Source of the DNA: Candidatus Binataceae bacterium | GTDB lineage: Bacteria > Desulfobacterota > Binatia > Binatales > Binataceae | DNA: 34,709 bases | Assembly: GCA_036495685.1 (NCBI GenBank) | Contig: DASXMJ010000157.1 | Span: forward strand, 1 to 34,709 | Reading direction: 5' to 3' | The notes under the pieces: model-generated | What the model saw: the letters and a program-made list of their open reading frames with translations, nothing else | Told to the model about the DNA's origin: nothing | Database searches by the model: none | Shown here: one piece after another, positions 17,389 to 25,787 of the stretch | Position numbering within the stretch: position 1 is the first letter of the stretch | Layout of the letters: each line of letters opens with the position of its first letter | Made by a program: the position numbers and the translations under genes

Positions 17389-17571
17389 CTTGCAGCGAAT
17401 GCATCGTGGCGAACTCTGCAACTCAATCGCGACCAACAACATCAGGGAGATCTCGAAAAAGCCCCACTCGTAGTCGCGCGGGCCGGCTATGCGAGAATTC
17501 TCCGATGATGCCCTGCATGTGTCCAGAAGATGTCGCTGTCTCGGCGCTGCCGTCGACGAAAGACTACTGAT

Positions 17572-19974
17572 TCAATTGAGTTTCCTCCGATCTACATCGA
17601 GCGCAGAGATGCGGGAGGCCAGGGTGGTCGGTTTCATACCGAGTAATTCTGCGGCACCACCGGGCCCTGAGACTTTCCCGTTGGTCTGCTTCAAGGCGTT
17701 TATGATGGCTTCCCGTTCCTGCCGCTTTAATTCGTCTCGTGTGGGGAGCGAGGCTTTCGTTAGCGGCTTCTCTTGCCCTTCGGTAGGCTTGCTCGTACGC
17801 GCAGAGGGGAGATCGAAGGTCAGCGGTCCTTCGCTCCACAGAATGATGGCGCGCTCTATCGTGTTCTGAAGCTCACGCACATTGCCAGGCCAATCATAAG
17901 AGGCAAGCTGATCCAGTGCCGTCTTAGTGAGTTGTGGTTCAGGGCGATTCATCCGCCGCGTGCTTTGACGGATGAAATGGGCCGCGAGCCGCCCAATGTC
18001 CTTGAGGCGATCTCTTAACGGCGGGACTTCGATGGGAAACACGCTCAAACGATAGAAAAGGTCTCGGCGAAACCGAGCCTCGTCGACTTCCTTCTTCAGG
18101 TCCCGATTGGATGCGGCGATGACTCGCACATTAACCTTTCGCGTACGCGTATCGCCCACTCGCTCCAATTCCTGCTCCTGCAACACCCGAAGCAGTTTGG
18201 CCTGCATCGCGAGCGGTACTTCACCGATTTCGTCCAGGAACAGCGTGCCCCCATTCGCAAGTTCAAAACGTCCCGGCTTGTCCTTGAGCGCACCGGTGAA
18301 CGCACCTTTCACGTGCCCGAAGAACTCGCTCTCAAAAAGACCTTCGGGTACCGCGCTGCAGTTCAATTTGACCAGCGGGTGCTCGCTTCTTGCGCTGCGC
18401 TCGTGGATGGCACGCGCGACGAGCTCCTTTCCCGTGCCACTCTCTCCTGTGATCAGAACCGTAGCATCGGTTGGTGCAACTAAACCGACCTGCTCCGTGA
18501 CTTTTTTCAGGCCAGAACTTCCCCCGACGATGTCGCCAAAGTTCTGTTCTGCGCGGATCTCGTCGAGCAGGTAGGTGTTCTGCGCCTCGAGCCGCGCCTT
18601 CTCTTGCTCCATCAAGACCCGTTCGGTGATGTCCATGAACATGCTGCGTGTATAGGTGCCGGTCGGCTCCGGCTTGCACCACCATCGGACCCACAATGGT
18701 CTGCCATCGTCCCTCCGCCGCAATTCGAGGACCACTCCCTTTTCGTCGGTTCCGCTGGCCAGCAACGGGAGCGCCTCGTGCAGGCGACGTTGAGCCTCTG
18801 GCGTATCAGGGAAAAACGAGGTCCCGAGCAAACCCACTATCTCATCGGGCTTGACGCCGAGGATCTCCATCGCCGTGTGATTGGCTCGAAGAATGCGCGT
18901 GTCGACAGCCTGATGGACGTAGGCGATGGGGGCTTCCTCAAACAGATCGCGGAATTGTTCCTCGCTAAAAGCCAGTCGTTGGTTCGACTCGCGGAGAGCC
19001 GACTCTATTCGCAATCGTTCGACCTCGGCGCGCACGCGCGCCGCGAAGATCCGCATCACGTCAATGCCGCGCGGACCATCAGGCATCGGCTTATCGTCAA
19101 AAATCGCGACGTGACCAAAAACGCGGCCCCGCGCATCTAGTACGGGCACCCCGGAATAGCTCTGCGCACCCCAGCGCTGAACCAAACCATCGTTGGGAAA
19201 GCGTGCACGCAAATCATCAGAGTAGTGAGCGACTTCTCCGTGGAGCACGCTCTCGCATGGCGTTCCCTTGAGCGGAAGTTCGCCGTTGCTCCCGAAGTGA
19301 TCACGCTCCCACATGGCAAGTATCTTGAAACGTGTGCCGTCATCGGAAAGCCGGGTGACAAAGGCGTATCCCACCTCCAACGCCTGGGCGAGACTGCGAG
19401 CCAGCGATGAGAAGAAACGGTCGCCGATTTCAGCCTCGACCCCCTCGGCGATCGTTCGCTGGACGCGTTCGAGCCGGGCGACGTCCTGCGCGTAAAGCCG
19501 CAGTTCCATCTGATTCGTGGCGAGTGCGGCCAAAGCCCTGAGCATCTCTGCCTCGCCCGCTGCCAATTCGCGCGGCTTCTGGTCGAGGACCCACACGGTT
19601 CCAAGATTGAAGCCATCGAGGCTGCGCAGCGGAGCAGCCGCATAGAAACGGATGCCGAGATCCAAAACGAACGAGTGACCGAGCGCGCGCTCGTCGTGCG
19701 CAGCGTCGTTCAGGTAATAAACCCCTTGCGAGAGCATTGCTGAGGAACATAACCCGGCATCGCGCGCTGTCTGGTCGAAGTCAATGCCGACTCTCGACTT
19801 GAACCATACGCGGTCTTCGTCGACCAGGCTCACGCCGGCCATCGGCACGTGGAAGAAATTTGCCGCCATTTCGGCGATGCGATCGAAAGCCGGCTCGGGT
19901 GGGGTGTCGAGGATCTGGTACCGTCGGAGCGCACGCAAGCGCTCGGCCTCGTTCTTGAGGGGCTCGATTGTCAT
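17572..19974 (-). CDS. Sigma-54-dependent transcriptional activator with GAF, GAF-like and PAS sensor domains
   Basis: An 800-residue enhancer-binding protein. Residues ~1-160 are a GAF domain of the type opening LRRYQILDTPPEPAFDRI; ~180-330 is a second GAF-like region; ~345-460 a PAS domain (FRDLFEEAPIAYVHQ...RILRANHTAMEILGV). The central AAA+ domain has Walker A GESGTGKE (K516), the sigma-54 contact loop GAFTGA (557-562) and Walker B GGTLFLDEIGEV. A Fis-type HTH closes the protein (GAAELLGMKPTTLASRI). There is no receiver domain, so the input is probably a ligand, redox or light cue sensed by GAF/PAS. It is divergent from the DCC-protein gene. All ATPase and sigma-54 contact motifs look intact. 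Confidence 0.93.
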   Translation of the reverse strand: MTIEPLKNEAERLRALRRYQILDTPPEPAFDRIAEMAANFFHVPMAGVSLVDEDRVWFKSRVGIDFDQTARDAGLCSSAMLSQGVYYLNDAAHDERALGHSFVLDLGIRFYAAAPLRSLDGFNLGTVWVLDQKPRELAAGEAEMLRALAALATNQMELRLYAQDVARLERVQRTIAEGVEAEIGDRFFSSLARSLAQALEVGYAFVTRLSDDGTRFKILAMWERDHFGSNGELPLKGTPCESVLHGEVAHYSDDLRARFPNDGLVQRWGAQSYSGVPVLDARGRVFGHVAIFDDKPMPDGPRGIDVMRIFAARVRAEVERLRIESALRESNQRLAFSEEQFRDLFEEAPIAYVHQAVDTRILRANHTAMEILGVKPDEIVGLLGTSFFPDTPEAQRRLHEALPLLASGTDEKGVVLELRRRDDGRPLWVRWWCKPEPTGTYTRSMFMDITERVLMEQEKARLEAQNTYLLDEIRAEQNFGDIVGGSSGLKKVTEQVGLVAPTDATVLITGESGTGKELVARAIHERSARSEHPLVKLNCSAVPEGLFESEFFGHVKGAFTGALKDKPGRFELANGGTLFLDEIGEVPLAMQAKLLRVLQEQELERVGDTRTRKVNVRVIAASNRDLKKEVDEARFRRDLFYRLSVFPIEVPPLRDRLKDIGRLAAHFIRQSTRRMNRPEPQLTKTALDQLASYDWPGNVRELQNTIERAIILWSEGPLTFDLPSARTSKPTEGQEKPLTKASLPTRDELKRQEREAIINALKQTNGKVSGPGGAAELLGMKPTTLASRISALDVDRRKLN

Positions 19975-20102
19975 GACCTCAAGGCCGACCAGGTGCCCAT
20001 TTCTGTGGCGGGCACTTGGCCATCATCAACCAGTATCTCTTTCGGCGCTGTGCAGTTGTCCTCCAGATGTTCTTCCTTTGCCTGGCGTCGGGCAAACGCG
20101 CA

Positions 20103-20118
20103 TGGCACGAAATATGTT
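20103..20118 (+). promoter_or_regulatory. Sigma-54-like promoter box 1
   Basis: TGGCACGAAATATGTT resembles the -24/-12 consensus (TGGCACG, four bases, TTGCW): the -24 half is perfect, and the -12 half has GT where GC is expected, with correct GG-N10 spacing. It lies 52 bases before the GTG of the DCC-protein gene and beside a divergent sigma-54 activator gene. A near-copy sits before the next gene. Confidence 0.4.
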
Positions 20119-20154
20119 CCTTTGAGGTAGGCCAGCGAACCAAATGGTGATCGG

Positions 20155-20553
20155 GTGCGAACGCCGCTTATCCTTTTCGACGGGGTCTGCAATCTGTGCA
20201 ACGGCTGGGTGAGATTCATTATCCGCCGCGATCCGAACGGAATTTTCCACTTCGCCGCCCAGCAGACACCCACCGGCCAGGCCCTAGTCCCGGATTACAT
20301 GAGAAACACTAGCGATTTGCCCAGCGTGATTTTAATCGACGATAGCGCGATTTACGCGGAGTCTGATGCCGTCCTCGAGATCTTTCGTCGGCTTGCTCCG
20401 CCCTGGTCCTGGATCGCCTTCCTACGGATCATTCCGCGGCGAGTTCGTGACGCGTGTTACCACTTCGTCGCACGCCATCGTTACCGATGGTTCGGGCGAA
20501 CCGAGGTCTGTCCACTCCCATCAGCAGATATCAGGTCGAGGTTCATCGGATGA
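20155..20553 (+). CDS. DCC-family (DUF393) thiol-disulfide oxidoreductase-like protein
   Basis: A 132-residue protein from GTG 20155. It opens with the family signature LFDGVCNLCNG, giving a CxxC pair at C12 and C15, followed by WVRFIIRRD, FAAQQ, and a central DSAIYAESDAVLEIFRRL segment typical of DUF393. The family name comes from the DxxCxxC motif; members are predicted thioredoxin-like but few have a known reaction. The ribosome site is weak. It is the first plus-strand gene, divergent from the sigma-54 activator, with a sigma-54-like box 52 bases before the start, so it may be a target of that activator. Confidence 0.82.
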   Translation: MRTPLILFDGVCNLCNGWVRFIIRRDPNGIFHFAAQQTPTGQALVPDYMRNTSDLPSVILIDDSAIYAESDAVLEIFRRLAPPWSWIAFLRIIPRRVRDACYHFVARHRYRWFGRTEVCPLPSADIRSRFIG

Positions 20554-20679
20554 TGCGTCAATCGGGTGAGCCTTCGATCAGCAACGACTAATCGTAATTT
20601 TCCGATCTTTCGTAAGCCGGCTCCCGACGTTGTTCGAGGGAATCTTCTCTATTTCCGCCGTTTTGCGAAATCCGCCGAC

Positions 20680-20695
20680 TGGCATGGAACATGTT
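20680..20695 (+). promoter_or_regulatory. Sigma-54-like promoter box 2
   Basis: TGGCATGGAACATGTT is closely related to box 1: over 21 bases (20680-20700 against 20103-20123) 16 match and all five differences are transitions. It lies 53 bases before GTG 20733 of the AhpD-like gene. As in box 1, the -12 element reads GT instead of GC. If used, transcription would start near 20705, making the ATG at 20691 untranslatable. Confidence 0.4.
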
Positions 20696-20732
20696 TCTCT
20701 ATCCTCTCATGAGTGCGACAGAAGAGGAATCA

Positions 20733-21311
20733 GTGAACCCCACCACCCAGCAGAGCCGTATCCCGCAAATCGATCCGGAGCGTGCCAGCGAAAAAACCAA
20801 GCGATTGCTTGGACGAGTGCGGACGAAACTCGGCCTGATTCCAAATCTGTTTCGCGTCCTCGCGAATGCACCGGTGGCGCTGGAGGGTTATCTCAATTTC
20901 AGTGAGGCGCTGGCCGGCGGAGCGCTCGACAACAAAATGCGCGAGCAAATCGCCCTGGCAGTGGCCGAAAGCAATCTCTGTCCGTACTGTCGCAGCGCAC
21001 ACGCGTTTCTGGGTGAGAAGGCCGGGCTTTCCACCGAGGAAATCGCAGACGCGATCCGCGCCAGGGCAGCGGATCGTCGCACCGATGCGGTTCTGAAGCT
21101 CGCGCGAATCATCATCGTTCAGCGAGGTGAGGTCAGCGACGCGGAGCTCCAACGCGCCAGGGCTGCGGGTCTGACCGACGGGGAGCTCGTCGAGACGGTC
21201 GCCAACATCGCGCTAAACATCTTCACCAACTACATAAACCATGTCGCGCGCACGGCGATCGATTTCCCGGAAGCAAAAGCCTTGGGTGCCGCGGAAGAAT
21301 CGGAGACGTAA
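20733..21311 (+). CDS. AhpD-like / carboxymuconolactone decarboxylase-family peroxidase-related protein
   Basis: 192 residues from GTG 20733, chosen because AGAGGA stands five to six bases in front; ATGs at 20691 and 20709 would add a poorly conserved leader and fall in or near a predicted promoter. The all-helical AhpD-like fold is marked by NLCPYCRSAHAFLG, giving C83, C86 and H90, the thiol pair and histidine used for peroxide reduction in this family. The N-terminal LGLIPNLFRVLANAPVALEGY and C-terminal NIFTNYINHVARTAIDFP are typical of peroxidase-related (uncharacterised) enzymes. It precedes the rclA-like gene by 78 bases and likely belongs to the same operon, fitting oxidant defence. Confidence 0.87.
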   Translation: MNPTTQQSRIPQIDPERASEKTKRLLGRVRTKLGLIPNLFRVLANAPVALEGYLNFSEALAGGALDNKMREQIALAVAESNLCPYCRSAHAFLGEKAGLSTEEIADAIRARAADRRTDAVLKLARIIIVQRGEVSDAELQRARAAGLTDGELVETVANIALNIFTNYINHVARTAIDFPEAKALGAAEESET

Positions 21312-21389
21312 CACCTCCGTTCACTCAAGTAACGACTCGAACATGGCTTCCTGTGCCCCAGCAATGATTGTTTCTAAGGAGAATGACCG

Positions 21390-22781
21390 ATGCCCGAGGT
21401 TGAAAAGTATGAAAACCTTGTCCTTGGCAGCGGGGCCGCAGGTAAGCTGCTGACCTGGACTCTGGCTGGCGCAGGCCATCGTACTGCCGTGGTCGAACGC
21501 GGACCTCTGGGGGGAGCCTGTCCGAACGTCGCCTGCCTGCCCAGCAAAAACATCATTCAGTCCGCGAGAGTTGCTTCCCTCGCCAAACGAGGGGCCGAGT
21601 TCGGGCTCAATTTCAATTCGTTGAGCATCGACATGGAGAGCGTCCAGCGGCGCAAACGGTTGATGGTGGAAGGCCTGCAGGAGTTCCACCTCAACCAGAC
21701 GATGGCCAGCGGAGCTGAGCTGTTCCGCGGCGAAGCGCGCTTTGTCGGTCCTCGCACGGTCGAAGTCGATCTTAGGGACGGCGGCAAGAAAACCATCTCC
21801 GGCGACCGGGTGTTTGTCGACGTGGGTACGCACGCCGCCATACCGGCGATTCCCGGGCTGACCGAAGCGAAGCCCATGACCCATGTGGAGGCACTAGATC
21901 TCGCTCGGTTGCCAGAACACCTAATTGTGCTGGGGGGCGGATATGTTGGTCTGGAGCTGTCGCAGGCGTTTCGCCGATTCGGCTCACGCGTGACAGTGAT
22001 CGAAAGAGGTTCTCAGATCGCCAGCCGGGAGGATCCGGATATCGGCAATGCCCTGAAGGATCTGTTCGTCGATGAAGGAATCGAGGTGTTACTGGGGACC
22101 AGCGTCGGCCAGGTGGAAGGAAACTCTGGCCGTCGAATTCGGGTCCACATCGAAGATGCCCAGAGCCGACGGGTTATCGACGGGACTGACATTCTTGTCG
22201 CCACCGGCCGGACACCAAACACTGAAGGACTCGGCTTGGACAAGTCCGGCGTCCAACTCGATGAGCGCGGCTACGTCAAAGTCAACGAATACTTGCTCAC
22301 CACCAGCGAGAATGTCTGGGCGATGGGCGAATGCGCAGGCAGTCCGCAGTACACTCACGTCTCCGTCGATGACTTTCAAATCGTTCTGGCCCATCTGAAT
22401 GGCGGAAACCGCACCAAGGCAAGGCGTCTCATCCCGTTCTGCATGTTCACCGATCCGGAACTCGCGCGGGTCGGGAAAAATGAGTCCGAAGCACGCCGCG
22501 ACGGCGTCGAGTATCGACTGGCGAAGATGCCGATGGCCGAAATTCTACGTACCAGGACCGTGTCTGAGCCGCGCGGACTGCTGAAGGTGCTGGTCGCGAA
22601 GAACAGCGACGAGATTCTCGGCTTTACCGCTTTCGGTATCGAGGCAAGCGAGCTGATGGTCGCGATGCAGACGGCGATGCTCGGTCACCTGCCGTACACG
22701 GTTTTGCGCGACGCAATTCTCGCACACCCCACGATTTCGGAAGGGTTGAGTCTTCTATTGGCGAGAGTTCCTAGCCGATGA
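21390..22781 (+). CDS. rclA: RclA-like pyridine nucleotide-disulfide oxidoreductase
   Basis: 463-residue flavoprotein of the glutathione reductase/mercuric reductase fold. It has an N-terminal FAD motif (LVLGSGAAGKLL), the redox-active pair C44-C49 (GGACPNVACLPSK), a second NAD(P)H motif (IVLGGGYVGLELS), the second FAD motif (NVWAMGECAG), and the dimer-interface H446/E451 (LAHPTISEGL). The region YTHVSVDDFQIVLAHL...RRLIPFCMFTDPELARVG and the C-terminus LPYTVLRDAILAHP match my recollection of E. coli RclA, the reactive-chlorine resistance flavoprotein reported to reduce Cu(II), better than dihydrolipoyl dehydrogenase. The following two genes encode DUF417 (RclC-type) proteins, which strengthens this. 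AAGGAG precedes ATG 21390. Confidence 0.85.
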   Translation: MPEVEKYENLVLGSGAAGKLLTWTLAGAGHRTAVVERGPLGGACPNVACLPSKNIIQSARVASLAKRGAEFGLNFNSLSIDMESVQRRKRLMVEGLQEFHLNQTMASGAELFRGEARFVGPRTVEVDLRDGGKKTISGDRVFVDVGTHAAIPAIPGLTEAKPMTHVEALDLARLPEHLIVLGGGYVGLELSQAFRRFGSRVTVIERGSQIASREDPDIGNALKDLFVDEGIEVLLGTSVGQVEGNSGRRIRVHIEDAQSRRVIDGTDILVATGRTPNTEGLGLDKSGVQLDERGYVKVNEYLLTTSENVWAMGECAGSPQYTHVSVDDFQIVLAHLNGGNRTKARRLIPFCMFTDPELARVGKNESEARRDGVEYRLAKMPMAEILRTRTVSEPRGLLKVLVAKNSDEILGFTAFGIEASELMVAMQTAMLGHLPYTVLRDAILAHPTISEGLSLLLARVPSR

Positions 22782-22806
22782 CTCAGGCCGGCAAAAGGAG
22801 AAAGTC

Positions 22807-23298
22807 ATGAGCTCCAGCTCAGTAGGAATAGTAAGCGCCCGAACCGCGGTTGAACCGGTTGCTATCGAGGATGTCGGCAGGGAGATAGTCCGCTGGGGTC
22901 TGATCGTGGTGCTCGGGTGGATCGGCGCGATGAAGTTCACGGCCTACGAGGCGATGGGCATTCAGCCGTTGGTCGCGCACAGTCCATTCGTCAGCTGGAT
23001 GTACGATTTCCTCAGCATTCGATCATTCTCGGCGGTGCTCGGATGCATCGAAATCGCGACCGCCGTACTGCTTGGCCTGCGGTATGTCTCCCCCAAGGCA
23101 TCAGCGGCCGGCAGCCTTCTGGCGATTGGGCTGTTCGCGACCACCCTTTCTTTTCTCTTCACGACTCCCGGCTGGGAACCCACTCTAGGTTTCCCCGCCC
23201 TGTCGGCCATGCCCGGACAGTTCCTGCTGAAAGACATCGTGCTGTTCGGCGCAGCAGTATGGTCGTTGGGCGAATCGATCAAAGCGATTCGGGCGTGA
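22807..23298 (+). CDS. DUF417 (RclC/YkgB-type) inner-membrane protein, copy 1
   Basis: 163 residues with about four membrane helices. The family-typical first helix reads GLIVVLGWIGAMKFTAYEA, followed by the periplasmic-loop pattern IQPLVAHSPFVSWMYD, and a C-terminal half with LSFLFTTPGW and GQFLLKDIVLFGAAV, all matching DUF417. In E. coli the DUF417 protein RclC is encoded with RclA and is needed for reactive chlorine resistance; its molecular function is not known. AAAAGGAG lies before ATG 22807, and the rclA-like stop is 25 bases upstream. Confidence 0.87.
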   Translation: MSSSSVGIVSARTAVEPVAIEDVGREIVRWGLIVVLGWIGAMKFTAYEAMGIQPLVAHSPFVSWMYDFLSIRSFSAVLGCIEIATAVLLGLRYVSPKASAAGSLLAIGLFATTLSFLFTTPGWEPTLGFPALSAMPGQFLLKDIVLFGAAVWSLGESIKAIRA

Positions 23299-23326
23299 CA
23301 ACTGTTATTCGATGAAAGGAGAGACA

Positions 23327-23881
23327 ATGAAATACCTAATCAAGCTGTGCGATCGATTCGGAATCCTGCGGAGTGACCTCGACTATCATCTGGTCCGCGC
23401 CTCGATGGTGCTCATATTCGCGCTTTTCGGATATCAGAAATGGTTTGCGTATGAAGCCAAGACGCTAATCCCCTTCATCAGTAATGGACCGCTCATCTTC
23501 TGGATGTACCCGGTTTTCGGAATCACGGGTGCTAGCTGGTTCCTGGGCGTTTCGGAATGGCTGTTTGGTGCACTCTTGTTCGCGGGCTACTGGAACAAGA
23601 CCGCCGGTGTTCTCGGTGCGCTCGGTGGAATCGGTTCGTTTGTATCCACCGTGACGATTATTCCCTTCATGCCTGATGGCTGGAACGCCTCGGCCGGCGG
23701 ATTCCCGGCAATGCAGGGCAACGTGGCATTCCTGATGAAGGATGTCGTTCTTCTGGCGGTGTCCTTCTATCTGCTGAAGCAAGATTTGCTGAGACTCTCG
23801 CTCGCACGAGAGACGAATGCTTCCGTAACAACAACCGAAGTGTCGCTTGGCTCGGAAACCCTGAGGAAAGTCGTGTAGAAG
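23327..23881 (+). CDS. DUF417 (RclC/YkgB-type) inner-membrane protein, copy 2
   Basis: A second DUF417 protein, about 184 residues, from ATG 23327 with AAAGGAGAG immediately upstream (the ATG at 23312 lies in that ribosome site). It shows the same pattern as its neighbour: helix 1 LIFALFGYQKWFAYEA, then LIPFISNGPLIFWMY, and later GFPAMQGNVAFLMKDVVLL. The C-terminal ~30 residues are polar and rich in Thr/Ser. It is clearly diverged from copy 1, so the duplication is old or the two were acquired separately. The end coordinate includes the stop codon region; the coding frame ends at 23878. Confidence 0.85.
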
Positions 23882-23928
23882 GCCGAGTCCAACACTCCAT
23901 CGGATTAAACAGTGGAAAGATTCACGCG

Positions 23929-24681
23929 ATGAAAAAACTGGATGGCAAAGTCGCAATAGTAACTGGTGCCTCCAAAGGAATCGGAGCGGCCGCGGCAAAG
24001 GCACTCGCCGCTGAAGGCGCTGCAATTGCAGTCAATTACTCCTCGGGAAGAGAGAGTGCTGAACGCGTTGTATCCGAGATCACACGAGAAGGTGGCAAGG
24101 CGATCGCGATTCAAGCAGACGTCTCCAAAGCGGCTGACGTAAAGCGGTTGTTCGAATACACTAGGAGAACATTCGGCTGCGTAGATGTTCTTGTTAACAA
24201 TGCCGGCGTTTTCAAGTTCGAGCCTTTGGAAGCTATTACCGAAGAAGAATTCCACCGCGAGTTTGATACCAACGTCCTGGGACCGATCCTCGCGATCCAG
24301 GAGGTGCTGAAACACTTCCCGTCGCGCGGCGGCAGCATCATCAATGTCACATCCATTGCCAGCGAAAATCCCGTCCCCGATTCCTCGCTCTATTCTGCGA
24401 CCAAGGGGGCTCTCGACACCCTGACCATGGCACTCGCCAAGGAACTCGGCCCACGAAATATCCGGGTCAATTGCGTTGCGCCGGGGCTGGTCGATACCGA
24501 AGGCAACCGAGAAAGTGGCTTTGTGGGCAGCGAGGCGGGAAAATTGGGTGCCGCGTCCACGCCGCTGGCTCCTAGATTCGGCAAGCCGGAGGAGATCGCG
24601 CCAGTCATCGTTTTTCTGGCCTCAGAGGATGCGGCGTGGCTGACGGGTGAACGAATCAGCGCTTCCGGTGGCTTGCATTGA
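23929..24681 (+). CDS. SDR-family NAD(P)-dependent oxidoreductase (intact)
   Basis: 250 residues, full length. The cofactor loop TGASKGIG is at residues 12-19, NNAG at 90-93, and the catalytic set S142, Y155 and K159 (LYSATKG). The PG-motif region NIRVNCVAPGLVDTEG and the C-terminal WLTGERISASGG are typical of classical SDRs of the 3-oxoacyl-ACP reductase-like/glucose dehydrogenase-like group. Substrate cannot be told from sequence. It sits 47 bases after DUF417 copy 2 and before the luciferase-like gene. Unlike the two SDR genes in the left end of the window, it has no frame break. Confidence 0.92.
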   Translation: MKKLDGKVAIVTGASKGIGAAAAKALAAEGAAIAVNYSSGRESAERVVSEITREGGKAIAIQADVSKAADVKRLFEYTRRTFGCVDVLVNNAGVFKFEPLEAITEEEFHREFDTNVLGPILAIQEVLKHFPSRGGSIINVTSIASENPVPDSSLYSATKGALDTLTMALAKELGPRNIRVNCVAPGLVDTEGNRESGFVGSEAGKLGAASTPLAPRFGKPEEIAPVIVFLASEDAAWLTGERISASGGLH

Positions 24682-24761
24682 GGCTTCGCTGAGTGTCGTC
24701 GAACACTGAGGAGGAAGGCCAACGCTTCAAAGAGCCGAATTCGCAAGGAAAGAGAAGATTT

Positions 24762-25787
24762 ATGGATAAGGGCAATCGAAAGATACGCTTTGGTCTTTGG
24801 TACGACTTCCGCAATCCAACTCAGTGGCGGCAGCCCACCGACCGGCTCTACGCCGAGACCTTGGATCAGATCGCCTGGGGAGAGAACCACGGCTTCGACG
24901 ACGTTTGGTTGTCGGAGCATCACTTCATTGAGGACGGCTATCTGCCCTCGATTTTGCCACTAGCCGCGGCGGTGGCTGCCCGCACCAAACGGATCCGTAT
25001 CTCATCCGGAGTCCTGCTTATGCCGTTTCACAATCCGGTGCGGCTTGCCGAGGATATTGCGGTAGTAGATGTCATCTCCGGAGGCCGGTTCGAGCTAGGT
25101 GTCGGCGTCGGTTTCAAACATGAGGAGTTCGAAGGCTTCGGCGTGCCCTTCAAGGAACGCGGAGCGCGAACCAACCAGGCGCTCGAAATTATTCGCCGCC
25201 TTCTCAACGGACAGAGCGTCACTTTCAAGAGCGAATTCTTCGATTTCAAAAACATCCGGGTAACGCCCGAGCCGATCCAGAAACCTCATCCACCGATCTG
25301 GCTTGGCGGCTTCACTCCTCCTGCACTGCGACGCGCCGCTCGCTACGGCGATGGTTTTACGGTGCCAGGTGCGACGCGAGAGGTATACGACCAATATATC
25401 GCGGAGTTGAAGAAGCAGAATCGACCCACCGACAGTATTCGGTTCGCCAGCGCTGTCTGGTGCCTAATCGTGTCCAATGATCCGGAAAAAACCTTCGCCG
25501 AAGCCGCCGATCACGTAATCTATCAGGCCAACAACTACTCGAAGTGGCTGTCTGCGGCTGGGCTCAGTCCGCTTTCCGAGCATTTGCATGATCACGAACA
25601 GCTGCGCAAAAGCGGGCTGCTCCAGGTCGTTGCTCCTGACGCCGCCGTCGAATTGATTCGGACCTTCGCCGAGGCCGTGCCCATCACCCATTTCTATTCA
25701 TGGACGCTACCTCCTGGGCTGCCGCCGCGATGGGCACAAACGCATCTTGAGCTGTTTGCGTCCAAGGTGATCCCGGCTTTTCGCTAA
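24762..25787 (+). CDS. LLM-class (luciferase-like) flavin-dependent oxidoreductase
   Basis: 341 residues from ATG 24762, which follows AAGGAAAGAG; the frame is open upstream to GTG 24693 but the family similarity begins at KIRFGLWYDFRNP. The TIM-barrel luciferase-like fold is marked by the strand-1 segment, VWLSEHHFIEDGYLPS, RIRISSGVLLMPFHNPVRLAEDIAVVD, and GRFELGVGVGFKHEEFEGFG. Members use FMNH2 or F420H2 to oxygenate or reduce small organics. The partner reductase is not in the window. It is the last plus-strand gene of the rcl-like cluster; the next gene converges on it. Confidence 0.9.
   Translation: MDKGNRKIRFGLWYDFRNPTQWRQPTDRLYAETLDQIAWGENHGFDDVWLSEHHFIEDGYLPSILPLAAAVAARTKRIRISSGVLLMPFHNPVRLAEDIAVVDVISGGRFELGVGVGFKHEEFEGFGVPFKERGARTNQALEIIRRLLNGQSVTFKSEFFDFKNIRVTPEPIQKPHPPIWLGGFTPPALRRAARYGDGFTVPGATREVYDQYIAELKKQNRPTDSIRFASAVWCLIVSNDPEKTFAEAADHVIYQANNYSKWLSAAGLSPLSEHLHDHEQLRKSGLLQVVAPDAAVELIRTFAEAVPITHFYSWTLPPGLPPRWAQTHLELFASKVIPAFR

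Noticed and set aside
13846..17442. LuxR-type (MalT-like) transcription factor
   Set aside because: The NTPase and TPR parts fit, but the C-terminus (ARQLLGEALVTYTRIG...LLDQSA) has no LuxR HTH.
19975..20154. Second sigma-54 promoter reading leftward for the activator gene (GG-N10-GC at a site about 10 bases from its ATG)
   Set aside because: The spacing fits only by chance: it lies too close to the start codon and lacks the TTGC-type -12 sequence.
21390..22781. Mercuric reductase or dihydrolipoyl dehydrogenase
   Set aside because: No N-terminal heavy-metal domain, no C-terminal vicinal Cys pair, and the C-terminal half and DUF417 neighbours match RclA better.
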